Of a stretch of DNA of 63,049 nt, positions 44,801 to 52,338 are shown in pieces; the stretch's first letter is position 1, and the number at the start of each line of letters is the position of its first letter. The notes below the pieces were generated by a model. That model did not search any database. It was not told the origin of the DNA and saw nothing but the letters and a program-made list of their open reading frames with translations. Origin of the DNA: Bacteroidota bacterium (GTDB lineage: Bacteria; Bacteroidota; Bacteroidia; Bacteroidales; JABHKC01); the NCBI GenBank assembly GCA_018692315.1, contig JABHKC010000233.1:1-63049 (forward strand), given 5' to 3'. A program made the translations under genes and the position numbers.

Positions 44801-45174
44801 GAATATGAATTTTCTTCAGCAATATTCGCTAATTCTAAAGTATTCAGCAATTTATCTTGTATATCGGAAAAATGATTCGATATAATTCTCGAAGCTTGTT
44901 TGTGCGAAATTGTTTTTCCAATTTTAAAAAACGATAGAATTGGAACTAAGATGAACCAGATGAAAATTATTGAAAAAACCGACAGCAAACTATAAAAAAT
45001 ACCGGTTCGAATGCCTATAGAAAAGTGCCCGTAATATTCAGAAATACTTACACTTATATAAAAAACCAAATACAATATAAGCGACAATAACAGACCTCTA
45101 ATTACCTGATTAACATAATATTTACGTATAAACTTATCAAGTTTTGAAAGTAATATTTTATATTCTTCGTTCAT
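41863..45174 (-). CDS. DUF4175 large coiled-coil membrane protein
   Basis: This 1103-residue protein has two N-terminal membrane helices (about 20-40 and 55-80) and a third near 160-175. An extracytoplasmic beta-rich region (about 190-500) is followed by a very long Glu/Lys/Gln-rich helical region (about 515-860) likely to form coiled coil. A Met/Gln-rich stretch (SMQNQMSMDMQGQQQCQKEG, about 905-925) leads to another helical segment. The pattern matches DUF4175, common in Bacteroidota and of unknown function. It lies in an envelope-gene run between EnvC-like and RsbW-like genes. Confidence 0.85.
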   Translation of the reverse strand: MNEEYKILLSKLDKFIRKYYVNQVIRGLLLSLILYLVFYISVSISEYYGHFSIGIRTGIFYSLLSVFSIIFIWFILVPILSFFKIGKTISHKQASRIISNHFSDIQDKLLNTLELANIAEENSYSQQLVYASIDQRIEQIKPIPFRRAINFKRNFSYFKYIGLIAIVFAAIFIISPALLTEGAERIVNHDTYYEPKVPFKFILKNDSLFAEKGGDIEIFAKIEGEYVPKKIFISFGSNSFIMKKIDNSEFSYKFRNLNNSLEFFFNADNYHSQNYTIEVLPAPVILDFVVSINSPTYTQEPNRILNNVGDLTVPFGSKIIWNFKTIDIDSLFFIFENEKKPADFSNDEFKFEKKFLESKKYALTISNSFYIKKEIVKYFVNVIPDLYPNIQVASIVDSIKPSVFYFKGNIDDDYGFKNLSFVFSKNEENDSIVNIPISKNLTIQEFYYSIDFAKLNISNEDKIEYYFMVWDNDAVLGSKSSRTRTYEYSIPSEEELQKLSDDANKNIFAKIDESMKLAEKLKKDIKQLKEKNINENSTTWEKTQMVEEIMKNQSKLEELMQEIADENELKNDVLNSFSEEEQEILDKQQQIEDLLENLMTDELKELMDELNKLQEKFNEDKFNQLSDDLEMSFDDLMEQLDRNLEMLKEFEVEQKVEKNIEDLNELAKEQEELSEETKDKKSENSELQKKQNEQSEKFEKLTEEIKKTQELNDELKNPMKMENLDQEIQDINEEFQKGSENLQKGKSKKASGNQKKNSEQLSEMSQSMQQMLNSNKQQQAMEDMDNLRQILDNLINFSFDQEELLKITKKISDKDPLYIDLIGSQNKIADDFTIIKDSLYALAKRTPQLSSTINRELLSIEKNLSKTNLLIEDRKKGPASIKQQFVMTSANNLALLLAEALKSMQNQMSMDMQGQQQCQKEGKGKPSMKQMQGMQESLKSQLQSLIDQMKKKDGKGKPDKNGMNKQLARMLAQQEIFQKMMSEMAKNQSLKSGTKKIMNEIKKLIDQTENDLINKNITPQTLKRQELILTRLLDAENSEYQREIEKKRESKEGNENIFSNPEEIFKYKDVNLQFNEILKTSNIKLINYYNKKYKEYLVKLNEN

Positions 45175-45229
45175 TAATTTTGCAATATTAAATTTAGATT
45201 ACAAAAAGCCAGTAGCAATTTTCAATTTT

Positions 45230-46471
45230 TCATGTTTTTGAAATCCAATATTTGGGATTCAATTTTGAATTATTTTTCCATATTTCAAAATGAACTTCCG
45301 TTGTATTTTCTTTTTTTTCGGTACTAATTACACCTATTGTCTGTTTGGTAGAGATTTTATCTCCGGAACTCACAATTACATCTTTCAAATTAGAATATAC
45401 GCTAAGATAATTTCCATGACGTATGATAACTGCCTGATTTCCATCGGGTGTCATAAAAACCTTACTTACAGTTCCGTTGAAAATTGCACGAACTATTGAA
45501 CCTTCAGTTGTGCTGATGTCAATTCCATTGTTCCGTATTTTTATTCCACTCAAAACCGGATGCGGATGCTCACCAAAAACACCTGTTATAACTCCTCGCT
45601 CGGTAGGCCATGGTAAATGTCCTTTGTTTTTTCCAAAATTATCGGAAATTAATTTGTCTTCTGGCGTAAGTGCAAAATTTGATTTTCCTGAAGAATTTCC
45701 TTTTGAGGCTGCCAACCTGGCTCTTTCAGCAGCTTTACGTGCCTCTTCTGCAATAATTTTTTCAATTTCTAATTGAAGTTTGTGCGCAACCAGTTCTTTC
45801 TCTTTTATCTTGCTTTTAAGGTCTTTTTCTTGAGACTTTAGCTGATTCAAAACCGTTGATTGTTCTTGCTTTTCGCCATAGAGTTTGTCTTTAACGTCTT
45901 CTGTTTCATATATTAGAGTTTGCTTTTTATTTTTTTTTGCCTCCAAAACATTGATTTTTTCGTTCAACTCGTTTTGCATGGCTATGATAGTGTCTGCCTG
46001 CGACTTTCGGTATTTCGTGTAATACTGGAAATATTTTATTCTTTTATATGCCTGATTTATATCTTCTGCCGACAAGATAAAAGCCAATTTATCATAAGAA
46101 TTAGAATTTTGATAGGCATAGTAAATCATTTTTGCATAATTCTCCTTAATCGAATTAAGTTCCTTTTCAAACGTTTCAATTAATTCACCATTGTTTTCGA
46201 TTTCGCTTTCAATAAATCCAATTTCTTTATTGATGGTTGATATTTGATTTTTTCTGCTATTGATTTTTGTATTAAGGAGTTTCAGTTTATTTAATGAACT
46301 GGATTTATTCTTTTTAGTTTGTTTTAAAAGTTTGTTGGTATAGTCAATTTCCTTTTGATTTTTCTGTTTTTTCTTTTCAAGATCCTGTCTGTTTTGGGCG
46401 AATAGATTGTCTGGAAGTGCAAAAAATACAGCAAATATTAGAGCAAAAAAATAGATAGTGCGAGCTTTCAT
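45230..46471 (-). CDS. EnvC/NlpD-like murein hydrolase activator (degenerate M23)
   Basis: This 413-residue periplasmic protein has a signal peptide (1-25, ending LFAQ), a long coiled coil (about 28-250), then an M23/LytM domain (about 295-410). The first zinc motif reads NNGIDIS in place of H-x3-D, while the second keeps EVHFEIW. Loss of the first His marks non-catalytic activators of amidases (EnvC class) that work with FtsEX; ftsX is at 27185. It lies 7 bases after the DUF4292 gene's end in a long operon. Confidence 0.88.
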   Translation of the reverse strand: MKARTIYFFALIFAVFFALPDNLFAQNRQDLEKKKQKNQKEIDYTNKLLKQTKKNKSSSLNKLKLLNTKINSRKNQISTINKEIGFIESEIENNGELIETFEKELNSIKENYAKMIYYAYQNSNSYDKLAFILSAEDINQAYKRIKYFQYYTKYRKSQADTIIAMQNELNEKINVLEAKKNKKQTLIYETEDVKDKLYGEKQEQSTVLNQLKSQEKDLKSKIKEKELVAHKLQLEIEKIIAEEARKAAERARLAASKGNSSGKSNFALTPEDKLISDNFGKNKGHLPWPTERGVITGVFGEHPHPVLSGIKIRNNGIDISTTEGSIVRAIFNGTVSKVFMTPDGNQAVIIRHGNYLSVYSNLKDVIVSSGDKISTKQTIGVISTEKKENTTEVHFEIWKNNSKLNPKYWISKT

Positions 46472-46477
46472 TTCTTA

Positions 46478-47314
46478 TTAATAAATGCGTTTATATTTTT
46501 TTGAAATTTTAAAAGGAAATCTCATTTTTTTATCGACCACAACTTTTGAATACTTTAACGAAAAATCCATCGAATTGCTTTCATTACTGATATTTAGGTT
46601 TATCAATTTTGGAAAAAGTAATTTATTAACTTTTTGAAATTCGTTATAATCAATATTCATTTTCTTCTTTTCAAAATTATCTGCTATTGATATTTTTGTT
46701 ATTTTATTCAACTGCCTATCAATAAATATTTCTTGAAGGATTTTTGATCCTTCAATCGAAGCTAAGACCTGATTATTCGCATCAATTGGAATTTTAACAC
46801 AAACAATATTACTATCTGTTTCTTCGAAAATCATATTTTTATGAATACTATTGATTTCTGTATCATCGTACTGGAAATACTTGTTCAGCAAAATTGATTG
46901 AAGTAGAAAAAAGTCAATTTGTATTTTATAATTTCTATTAAAATACTCGTAATCGCCTATATAATAGGTAGAATTTATTTTGTCAATAATTTTTACAGAA
47001 TCGCGGCTTAAAACAATTCGAGCCAGCTCTATGCCTATTCCAGGATTGACTGAAATCCAAATTAGGCTATCTTTTTGAATTTTGATAGTTCCTTTTATCC
47101 CAATTTTCGATTCATCGTTTATCAATTTTCCTGAAAATTTCAAAAACAAATTATTGAAAGGAATCTGAGCTGAATTTACTTCTTTAACTATCAAAAGTGC
47201 TTTGGATGGAGTTTCCGGAATTTCAAACAAATGCTTCTGCAATTTGCATGATGAGGCAGAACCTATAATTAAGATTATAAGAAAAATATTTGCTATTTGT
47301 TTAAATTTACTCAC
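46478..47314 (-). CDS. DUF4292 lipoprotein
   Basis: This 278-residue lipoprotein has a lipobox at GSASSCKLQKHL (Cys about 23). The rest is a beta-rich domain with a LolA/LolB-like feel, including SLIWISVNPGIGIELARIVL and YYIGDYEYFNRN. This is DUF4292, of unknown function; a role in lipoprotein or lipid transport is only suggested by fold resemblance. It sits between the TPR lipoprotein and EnvC-like genes, as usual in the phylum. Confidence 0.85.
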   Translation of the reverse strand: MSKFKQIANIFLIILIIGSASSCKLQKHLFEIPETPSKALLIVKEVNSAQIPFNNLFLKFSGKLINDESKIGIKGTIKIQKDSLIWISVNPGIGIELARIVLSRDSVKIIDKINSTYYIGDYEYFNRNYKIQIDFFLLQSILLNKYFQYDDTEINSIHKNMIFEETDSNIVCVKIPIDANNQVLASIEGSKILQEIFIDRQLNKITKISIADNFEKKKMNIDYNEFQKVNKLLFPKLINLNISNESNSMDFSLKYSKVVVDKKMRFPFKISKKYKRIY

Positions 47315-47324
47315 ACTTCAAATT

Positions 47325-49070
47325 TTACTCAATAAATATCCCTTCTTCCATTTTTTTTTGCAAAAGCTCTGATCCTTTACCTGTTTCAACAGCATTTTTC
47401 CATTGTTGTTTTGCCTTATCTTTTTGCCCGTTTTTGTAGAGAATATCGCCGTAGTGTTCAATAATTACGGCACTTTTATCTCCACTATTTAAAATAGCTT
47501 TTTCAATAATTTCTAATGCTTTTTCGAAATTTGCCATTTTAAATAAAATCCAGGCATATGTGTCGAGATATGTTGCATTGTTAGGCTCTGCTTCAATTGT
47601 CTGCCGGCTCATTTGCTCGGCTTTTTCAAGAAATTCTTCTCGTAAAGACAAATAGTAACTATAGTTATTTAATACTAAAATATTGTTTCCATCTATCTCT
47701 AAAAGCTTGTCGAAATATTCATCAGATTTCTTGTTTTCTTTGAAAATATGAAAAATCTCGCCAAGATAAAGATAGAACTGGACTTTTAGCTGCTTACTAT
47801 CAGCCACTAAATCTAAGCCCATTTCTAAAACCTTTTTAGCTTCTTCGTATTTCTTAATTTCTTTTGCAGCAATTCCATTAAACAAATAGATTAATGGCTG
47901 ATTAGGGAAATATTCCAATGCCTCTTTGCTATCTATGTACATGGTATCATAATTTGCCAATTGGCTTTCGATGAGTAATGTTTGTTCCCAAATCAAATAA
48001 CTTTTTTTATCGATACTTAAAACTGTTCTATATTCTTTAAGTGCTTGTTCAAAATCCTTTTCAGAAACCAAAAAATCGGCATACACCGAGTGAACAACTG
48101 CATTGTTTTGATGAGTTTCGAGCAGAATATTTAATAAGGTATATTTTTTGTCGGAATTTGCAAATTCGTTTGATTCGCTTAAAAAATATAGAAGTGAAGT
48201 TACTTTTGCCATTACATTCAAATTCTCCGATTTAAATGCAAGTTCCAATTCTTTAAACCAATTTTCATAATCCTTTTTTAATCTATACAAATCTGCCAAC
48301 GACAAATGAGCTATCGAATAATATGGATCAATTTCAAATATTTTTTTGAAAATTTCGAATGCTTCATAGTAATTTTTATCGGCAATATGTAGCTCTGCAA
48401 TCTGCCCTAAATATTTGGTTTCCTTAGGATATAGTTCTACTAATTTTTCTATTTCGTCAATTGCCTTTTCGAATTTTCCATCCATGAAATAAATTGTTTC
48501 TTTTTGCAATGAAATCTGTTCAGAGATTCCATTTTTTTCTTCAATTTTATTCAGAATTTCTATTGCTTTTTTAGTTTTCCCAATCTTTGAATAAATGATA
48601 GCCAAATCAATATAATAGTCGGTTTCTTCAGGATTAGTCTTAATTAGATTTTTATATATATCAATTGCTTTAGTTATTTCATTGTTGTTCAAATATATAT
48701 GCCCAAGCAAAAGTTGATACCAAATATTTGACGGATTTTTTTCAACAGCAAATTCTGCATATTTTTGAGCTCCTGAAAAATCTTGTTGATATACATGAAT
48801 ATTTGCAATTTCGTAATTCGCTAGAGCACTATTTGGTTTAATTTCTAAGCATCTCAAATATAATGACAAAGAATTCAGATAATCTCCGAGCATTTTATGT
48901 TTTGAAGCCTCTATCAACGAAAACCTAAATTCCTGCTCTTTCTTTTCAGTAAGAATTTGGTTTGAATCCTTAGCTTTTCCTGCTGGCTTCAATGTTGAAC
49001 ATGATGCCAACATTATCAAGGCCAGTAAAGATATGCAATACTTCAAACTTATTATATAATTATATTTCAT
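47325..49070 (-). CDS. Tetratricopeptide-repeat lipoprotein
   Basis: This 581-residue lipoprotein has a lipobox in LIMLASCSTL (Cys 24). About a dozen TPR units follow from residue 55 to the end, for example NSALANYEIANIHVYQQDF, NIWYQLLLGHIYLNN and NATYLDTYAWILFKMANF. TPRs mediate protein-protein contacts, so a scaffold role in the envelope is likely, but no partner can be named. It is 10 bases upstream of the DUF4292 gene. Confidence 0.85.
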   Translation of the reverse strand: MKYNYIISLKYCISLLALIMLASCSTLKPAGKAKDSNQILTEKKEQEFRFSLIEASKHKMLGDYLNSLSLYLRCLEIKPNSALANYEIANIHVYQQDFSGAQKYAEFAVEKNPSNIWYQLLLGHIYLNNNEITKAIDIYKNLIKTNPEETDYYIDLAIIYSKIGKTKKAIEILNKIEEKNGISEQISLQKETIYFMDGKFEKAIDEIEKLVELYPKETKYLGQIAELHIADKNYYEAFEIFKKIFEIDPYYSIAHLSLADLYRLKKDYENWFKELELAFKSENLNVMAKVTSLLYFLSESNEFANSDKKYTLLNILLETHQNNAVVHSVYADFLVSEKDFEQALKEYRTVLSIDKKSYLIWEQTLLIESQLANYDTMYIDSKEALEYFPNQPLIYLFNGIAAKEIKKYEEAKKVLEMGLDLVADSKQLKVQFYLYLGEIFHIFKENKKSDEYFDKLLEIDGNNILVLNNYSYYLSLREEFLEKAEQMSRQTIEAEPNNATYLDTYAWILFKMANFEKALEIIEKAILNSGDKSAVIIEHYGDILYKNGQKDKAKQQWKNAVETGKGSELLQKKMEEGIFIE

Positions 49071-49229
49071 GAAATTTTAGCGATTAGAAAAAGCGAAAAA
49101 TTTACTCTCGAATTAGCACTTCAAAATTAAAATTGCTTAATGCAATAAACGATTAGTTTTGCATTTTCTTACAAATTTAGAATCAAGCAGCAAATTCATT
49201 GTATCAAAAACACCTACATAAATATTAGT

Positions 49230-50234
49230 TTAGTCGATAATTGTAGTAAAATCACCAATACTCATTTCCGGAACGTTTCCAACAATTTCTACTGAATTAC
49301 CTATCATTGAGTTTTTTATATTAAAATCTTCAACTTTAGAATTTGATTGAATAATACCATTTCTAACAATTGAATTAATTATTTGTGAATTTTCTCCAAC
49401 AGACAAATGAGGTCCAATTATAGAATTTTTTATTACTACATTTTTACCTATAAAACAAGGTTCTTTGATTAGTGAATTTTGAATATTTGCAGTATCAGAA
49501 ATTAGGTTTTCGTTTTTATTTAGTTCAAGAATTCGCTGATTTGTATAAACTGTTGCATCTTTATTGCCGCAATCGAGCCATTCTTCAACTTCAGATGTTT
49601 TGAATTTTATATTATTATTCTTCATATTTTCCAAAGCATCGGTAAGCTGATACTCGCCATTCACAACAATATCATTATCGAATAGATACTTTAATTCTTT
49701 GCAAAAATTCTTGCCGTCTTTAAAATAATATATTCCAATAATTGCCAAATCGGAAATCTTATCTTTTGGTTTTTCAATAAAATCAGTAACAATATTTTCG
49801 TTGTTGGTTTTCACTACTCCAAACGAGCTTGGGTCGTCAACTTTTTTCACCCAAATTATTCCATCGCTACTACCATCCAAAATAAAATCTGCTTTTAGCA
49901 AAGTATCTGCATAAGCAACAATAACTTTTCCACAAAGGGATTCTTTTGCACAATAAATTGCATGAGCTGTGCCTAAAGCTTCAGTCTGATAATATATTTT
50001 AGAATCTGCCCCAATAGATTTGGCAATATTGTGAAGATGGTTTTCTACATCTTTTCCAAAATCGCCAATTACATATGCAATCTCTTCAATTTTTTCATTC
50101 AAATTTTTTCCTATCTCTTCAACCAATCGTTGAACTATTGGTTTTCCGGCAATAGGTATCAAAGGTTTCGGAATGGTGAGAGTGTGAGGTCTCATTCGTT
50201 TTCCCATTCCAGCCATTGGTATAATTATTTTCAT
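49230..50234 (-). CDS. Sugar-phosphate nucleotidyltransferase with left-handed beta-helix tail
   Basis: This 334-residue enzyme of the glucose-1-phosphate thymidylyl/uridylyltransferase class has the N-terminal signature IPMAGMGKRMRPHTLTIPKP (about 4-23). A nucleotide-binding core extends to about 235, then hexapeptide-like repeats (ENSQIINSIVRNGIIQSNSK). The substrate cannot be set from the sequence; dTDP-, UDP- or GDP-sugar synthesis are options. It follows dut on the minus strand with an 86-base gap, and the TPR gene comes after 159 bases. Confidence 0.85.
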   Translation of the reverse strand: MKIIIPMAGMGKRMRPHTLTIPKPLIPIAGKPIVQRLVEEIGKNLNEKIEEIAYVIGDFGKDVENHLHNIAKSIGADSKIYYQTEALGTAHAIYCAKESLCGKVIVAYADTLLKADFILDGSSDGIIWVKKVDDPSSFGVVKTNNENIVTDFIEKPKDKISDLAIIGIYYFKDGKNFCKELKYLFDNDIVVNGEYQLTDALENMKNNNIKFKTSEVEEWLDCGNKDATVYTNQRILELNKNENLISDTANIQNSLIKEPCFIGKNVVIKNSIIGPHLSVGENSQIINSIVRNGIIQSNSKVEDFNIKNSMIGNSVEIVGNVPEMSIGDFTTIID

Positions 50235-50320
50235 TTAGAAGTTTTTAATATTAAGTTTATTTAAATAATTCTATGCAGAAATCAGCAAAATGCTGAGTTT
50301 ATATCACTTTTAGAAGTGTA

Positions 50321-50755
50321 CTAATTTTCCCCTGTATGTCCGAAACCCCCGGCACCTCTGCGAGATTGAACCAATGATTCAACTTCATCCCAAACCACAG
50401 TATCGTGTTTAGCAACTATCATTTGACAAATACGCTCTCCATCACTAATTTCTACCTCATTCTCAGACAAATTAATAATTATTACACCAACTTCACCTCT
50501 ATAATCCGAATCAATGGTTCCCGGGCTATTCAAAACGCTCAAACCTTTTTTTATAGCTAAACCACTACGCGGTCTTATTTGCGCTTCGTAGCCAATAGGG
50601 ATTTCGACAAAAATTCCAGTAGGAATAAGTTCCCTTTGCATAGGTTTTAACAATATAGGAGAATCAAGATTTGCTCTTAAATCCATGCCAGCAGAAAAAT
50701 TTGTGCTATATTGTGGCAAATTATGTTTAGACTTATTAACGATTTTTACTTTCAT
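50321..50755 (-). CDS. dut: dUTP diphosphatase
   Basis: This 144-residue trimeric dUTPase keeps uracil out of DNA. All five motifs are visible: [42 protein letters not shown], and the flexible C-terminal [10 protein letters not shown] (usual form RGxGGFGSTG). The length is standard. It starts the long minus-strand run of envelope genes. Confidence 0.96.
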   Translation of the reverse strand: MKVKIVNKSKHNLPQYSTNFSAGMDLRANLDSPILLKPMQRELIPTGIFVEIPIGYEAQIRPRSGLAIKKGLSVLNSPGTIDSDYRGEVGVIIINLSENEVEISDGERICQMIVAKHDTVVWDEVESLVQSRRGAGGFGHTGEN

Positions 50756-50967
50756 TTACCTTTAATAAAATTTGCAAAAGTAGTGATAATATTTTTGTCA
50801 TCAACTCAAGATGCTTACATTTGAATTGCAATTTATGTATCAAAATAGTTAAAAAATAAAATACTGAAAACTTAAAATGTTTTGCTTATCTTTATTCTCA
50901 ATAAAATAATTGAAACATTATAAATGTTATAAAGTATTATATAATTAATTTAGAATAATAATATTTA
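50756..50967. other. Divergent promoter region between dut and the OmpR-type regulator
   Basis: These 212 bases hold a -7-like TATCTTTA at 50887-50894 for the regulator gene. No operator-like palindrome stands out. Confidence 0.4.
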
Positions 50968-51666
50968 ATGAAAATGGATATAGAAAAAGCCAATATTTTA
51001 TTAGTTGAAGACGATAAAAATTTAGGTTTCATCTTAAAAGATTATCTTGAAATGATTGGTTATTCAGTTAGTTTAGAAAATAATGGAGAAAAAGGATTTG
51101 AGGCATTTCGCATCAATCCATACGATGTTTGCATCTTAGATATTATGATGCCACTAAAAGATGGTTTCACCCTTGCAAAACAAATTAGAAGAAGAAGTAA
51201 TATCCCCATTATTTTTGTTACTGCAAAATCAATGGACGAAGACAAAATTAAAGGATTTAAGATCGGAGCCGACGACTATCTAACAAAACCTTTTAGCACA
51301 GAAGAATTAAGCTTAAGAGTTGATGCTATATTAAGAAGGTATAAAAGTCCACATAATAATCCACTTTCTAAAGAATACAAAATTGGAAGTTTTACATTTA
51401 AATTTCTTGACCAATTGTTGGTTTGCGATTCCTTTGAAAAACGACTTACTAAAAGAGAATCTTCCTTATTGAAAATTTTAAGTGAAAATGTAAATAGTTT
51501 AGTAGAGAGAAAAACTATCTTGAAAAATATATGGGGAGAAGACGATTATTTTATGGGCAGAAGCATGGACGTTTATATTGCAAAACTTAGAAAATATCTA
51601 AAAACCGACAGCAATGTTTCCATAACTAATGTTCATGGCTCTGGTTTCAAACTGGTTGTTTCATAA
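50968..51666 (+). CDS. OmpR/PhoB-family response regulator
   Basis: This 232-residue regulator has a receiver domain (about 8-125) with acidic D15-D16, phosphoacceptor D58 in CILDIMMPLKDG, and conserved Lys in DDYLTKPFS. A winged-helix DNA-binding domain follows (about 140-232), including TKRESSLLKIL and SMDVYIAKLRKYL. It resembles RprY of Bacteroidota. No histidine kinase is adjacent, so it is an orphan here. It is followed by a terminator. Confidence 0.93.
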   Translation: MKMDIEKANILLVEDDKNLGFILKDYLEMIGYSVSLENNGEKGFEAFRINPYDVCILDIMMPLKDGFTLAKQIRRRSNIPIIFVTAKSMDEDKIKGFKIGADDYLTKPFSTEELSLRVDAILRRYKSPHNNPLSKEYKIGSFTFKFLDQLLVCDSFEKRLTKRESSLLKILSENVNSLVERKTILKNIWGEDDYFMGRSMDVYIAKLRKYLKTDSNVSITNVHGSGFKLVVS

Positions 51667-51727
51667 TAATTCGTAAAAATTCATTCTGATAAATAATCTA
51701 AATAAGACTGTTAACTTTTAAATTGTT

Positions 51728-51754
51728 ATCCCGCTACGGCGGGATTATTTTTTT
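51728..51754 (+). terminator. Terminator after the OmpR-type regulator
   Basis: ATCCCGC and GCGGGAT form a 7-bp stem with the stable loop TACG, followed by TATTTTTTTT. The start of the next gene is 12 bases beyond. Confidence 0.85.
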
Positions 51755-51766
51755 CAAAAAAAAGAA

Positions 51767-52174
51767 ATGACCATAGAGAATAAAATTAGAATTGATAAAT
51801 GGTTATGGGCAGTGCGAATTTTTAAAACTCGCAATCAGGCAGCCGAAGCCTGCAAAAAAGGACAAATTCAAATCAATAAAATTAGTGTAAAACCTTCGTA
51901 TAGTATAAAACTTAATGATATAATTGAAGTAAGAAAAAATCCCATAATAAAAACATTCAAAGTTGTTGGATTGTTAGAAAAACGACAATCTGCAAAAATA
52001 GTGGTCGATTATGTCAAAGATTTGACTACAGAAGAAGAAATGCAGAAATTAAAGCAATCGAAAGATTCCTGGTATTATAACAGAGAAAAAGGTGCTGGCA
52101 GACCAACAAAAAAAGAACGAAGAATAATTGATAGTTTAAACCAAAATTTGTCGATCAACAACGACAATTTATGA
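51767..52174 (+). CDS. S4-domain RNA-binding protein, Hsp15/HslR-like
   Basis: This 135-residue protein has an S4 RNA-binding domain at the N-terminus (RIDKWLWAVRIFKTRNQAAE, about 9-28, then CKKGQIQIN). A basic tail ends in GAGRPTKKERRIIDSL, which is typical of Hsp15-like proteins that bind stalled 50S subunits carrying peptidyl-tRNA. It is a single gene after the regulator's terminator. Confidence 0.9.
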   Translation: MTIENKIRIDKWLWAVRIFKTRNQAAEACKKGQIQINKISVKPSYSIKLNDIIEVRKNPIIKTFKVVGLLEKRQSAKIVVDYVKDLTTEEEMQKLKQSKDSWYYNREKGAGRPTKKERRIIDSLNQNLSINNDNL

Positions 52175-52186
52175 TAAATATCATAA
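52169..52186. repeat. Palindrome at the end of the S4-protein gene
   Basis: TTATGATA and TATCATAA flank an AA centre; the stop codon lies in the left arm. No T tract follows, so it is more likely a weak hairpin or operator-like site than a true terminator. Confidence 0.4.
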
Positions 52187-52300
52187 TAATAAATTGTTGA
52201 TTTACTGCACATATATAACTATTTATTGGATTATTATCCTCAATTCTAATCTATTAATAAATTTTAACTAAAATATTTTATTATTCCGAAAATTAGTTTT

Positions 52301-52308
52301 TATATTTG
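52301..52308 (+). promoter_or_regulatory. Probable -7 box for the Omp28-like T9SS gene
   Basis: TATATTTG matches TAnnTTTG, 30 bases before the ATG at 52339. The -33 region is not distinct. Confidence 0.45.
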
Positions 52309-52338
52309 CCCACTATTATTAACTAAATTTTAAGTGAA

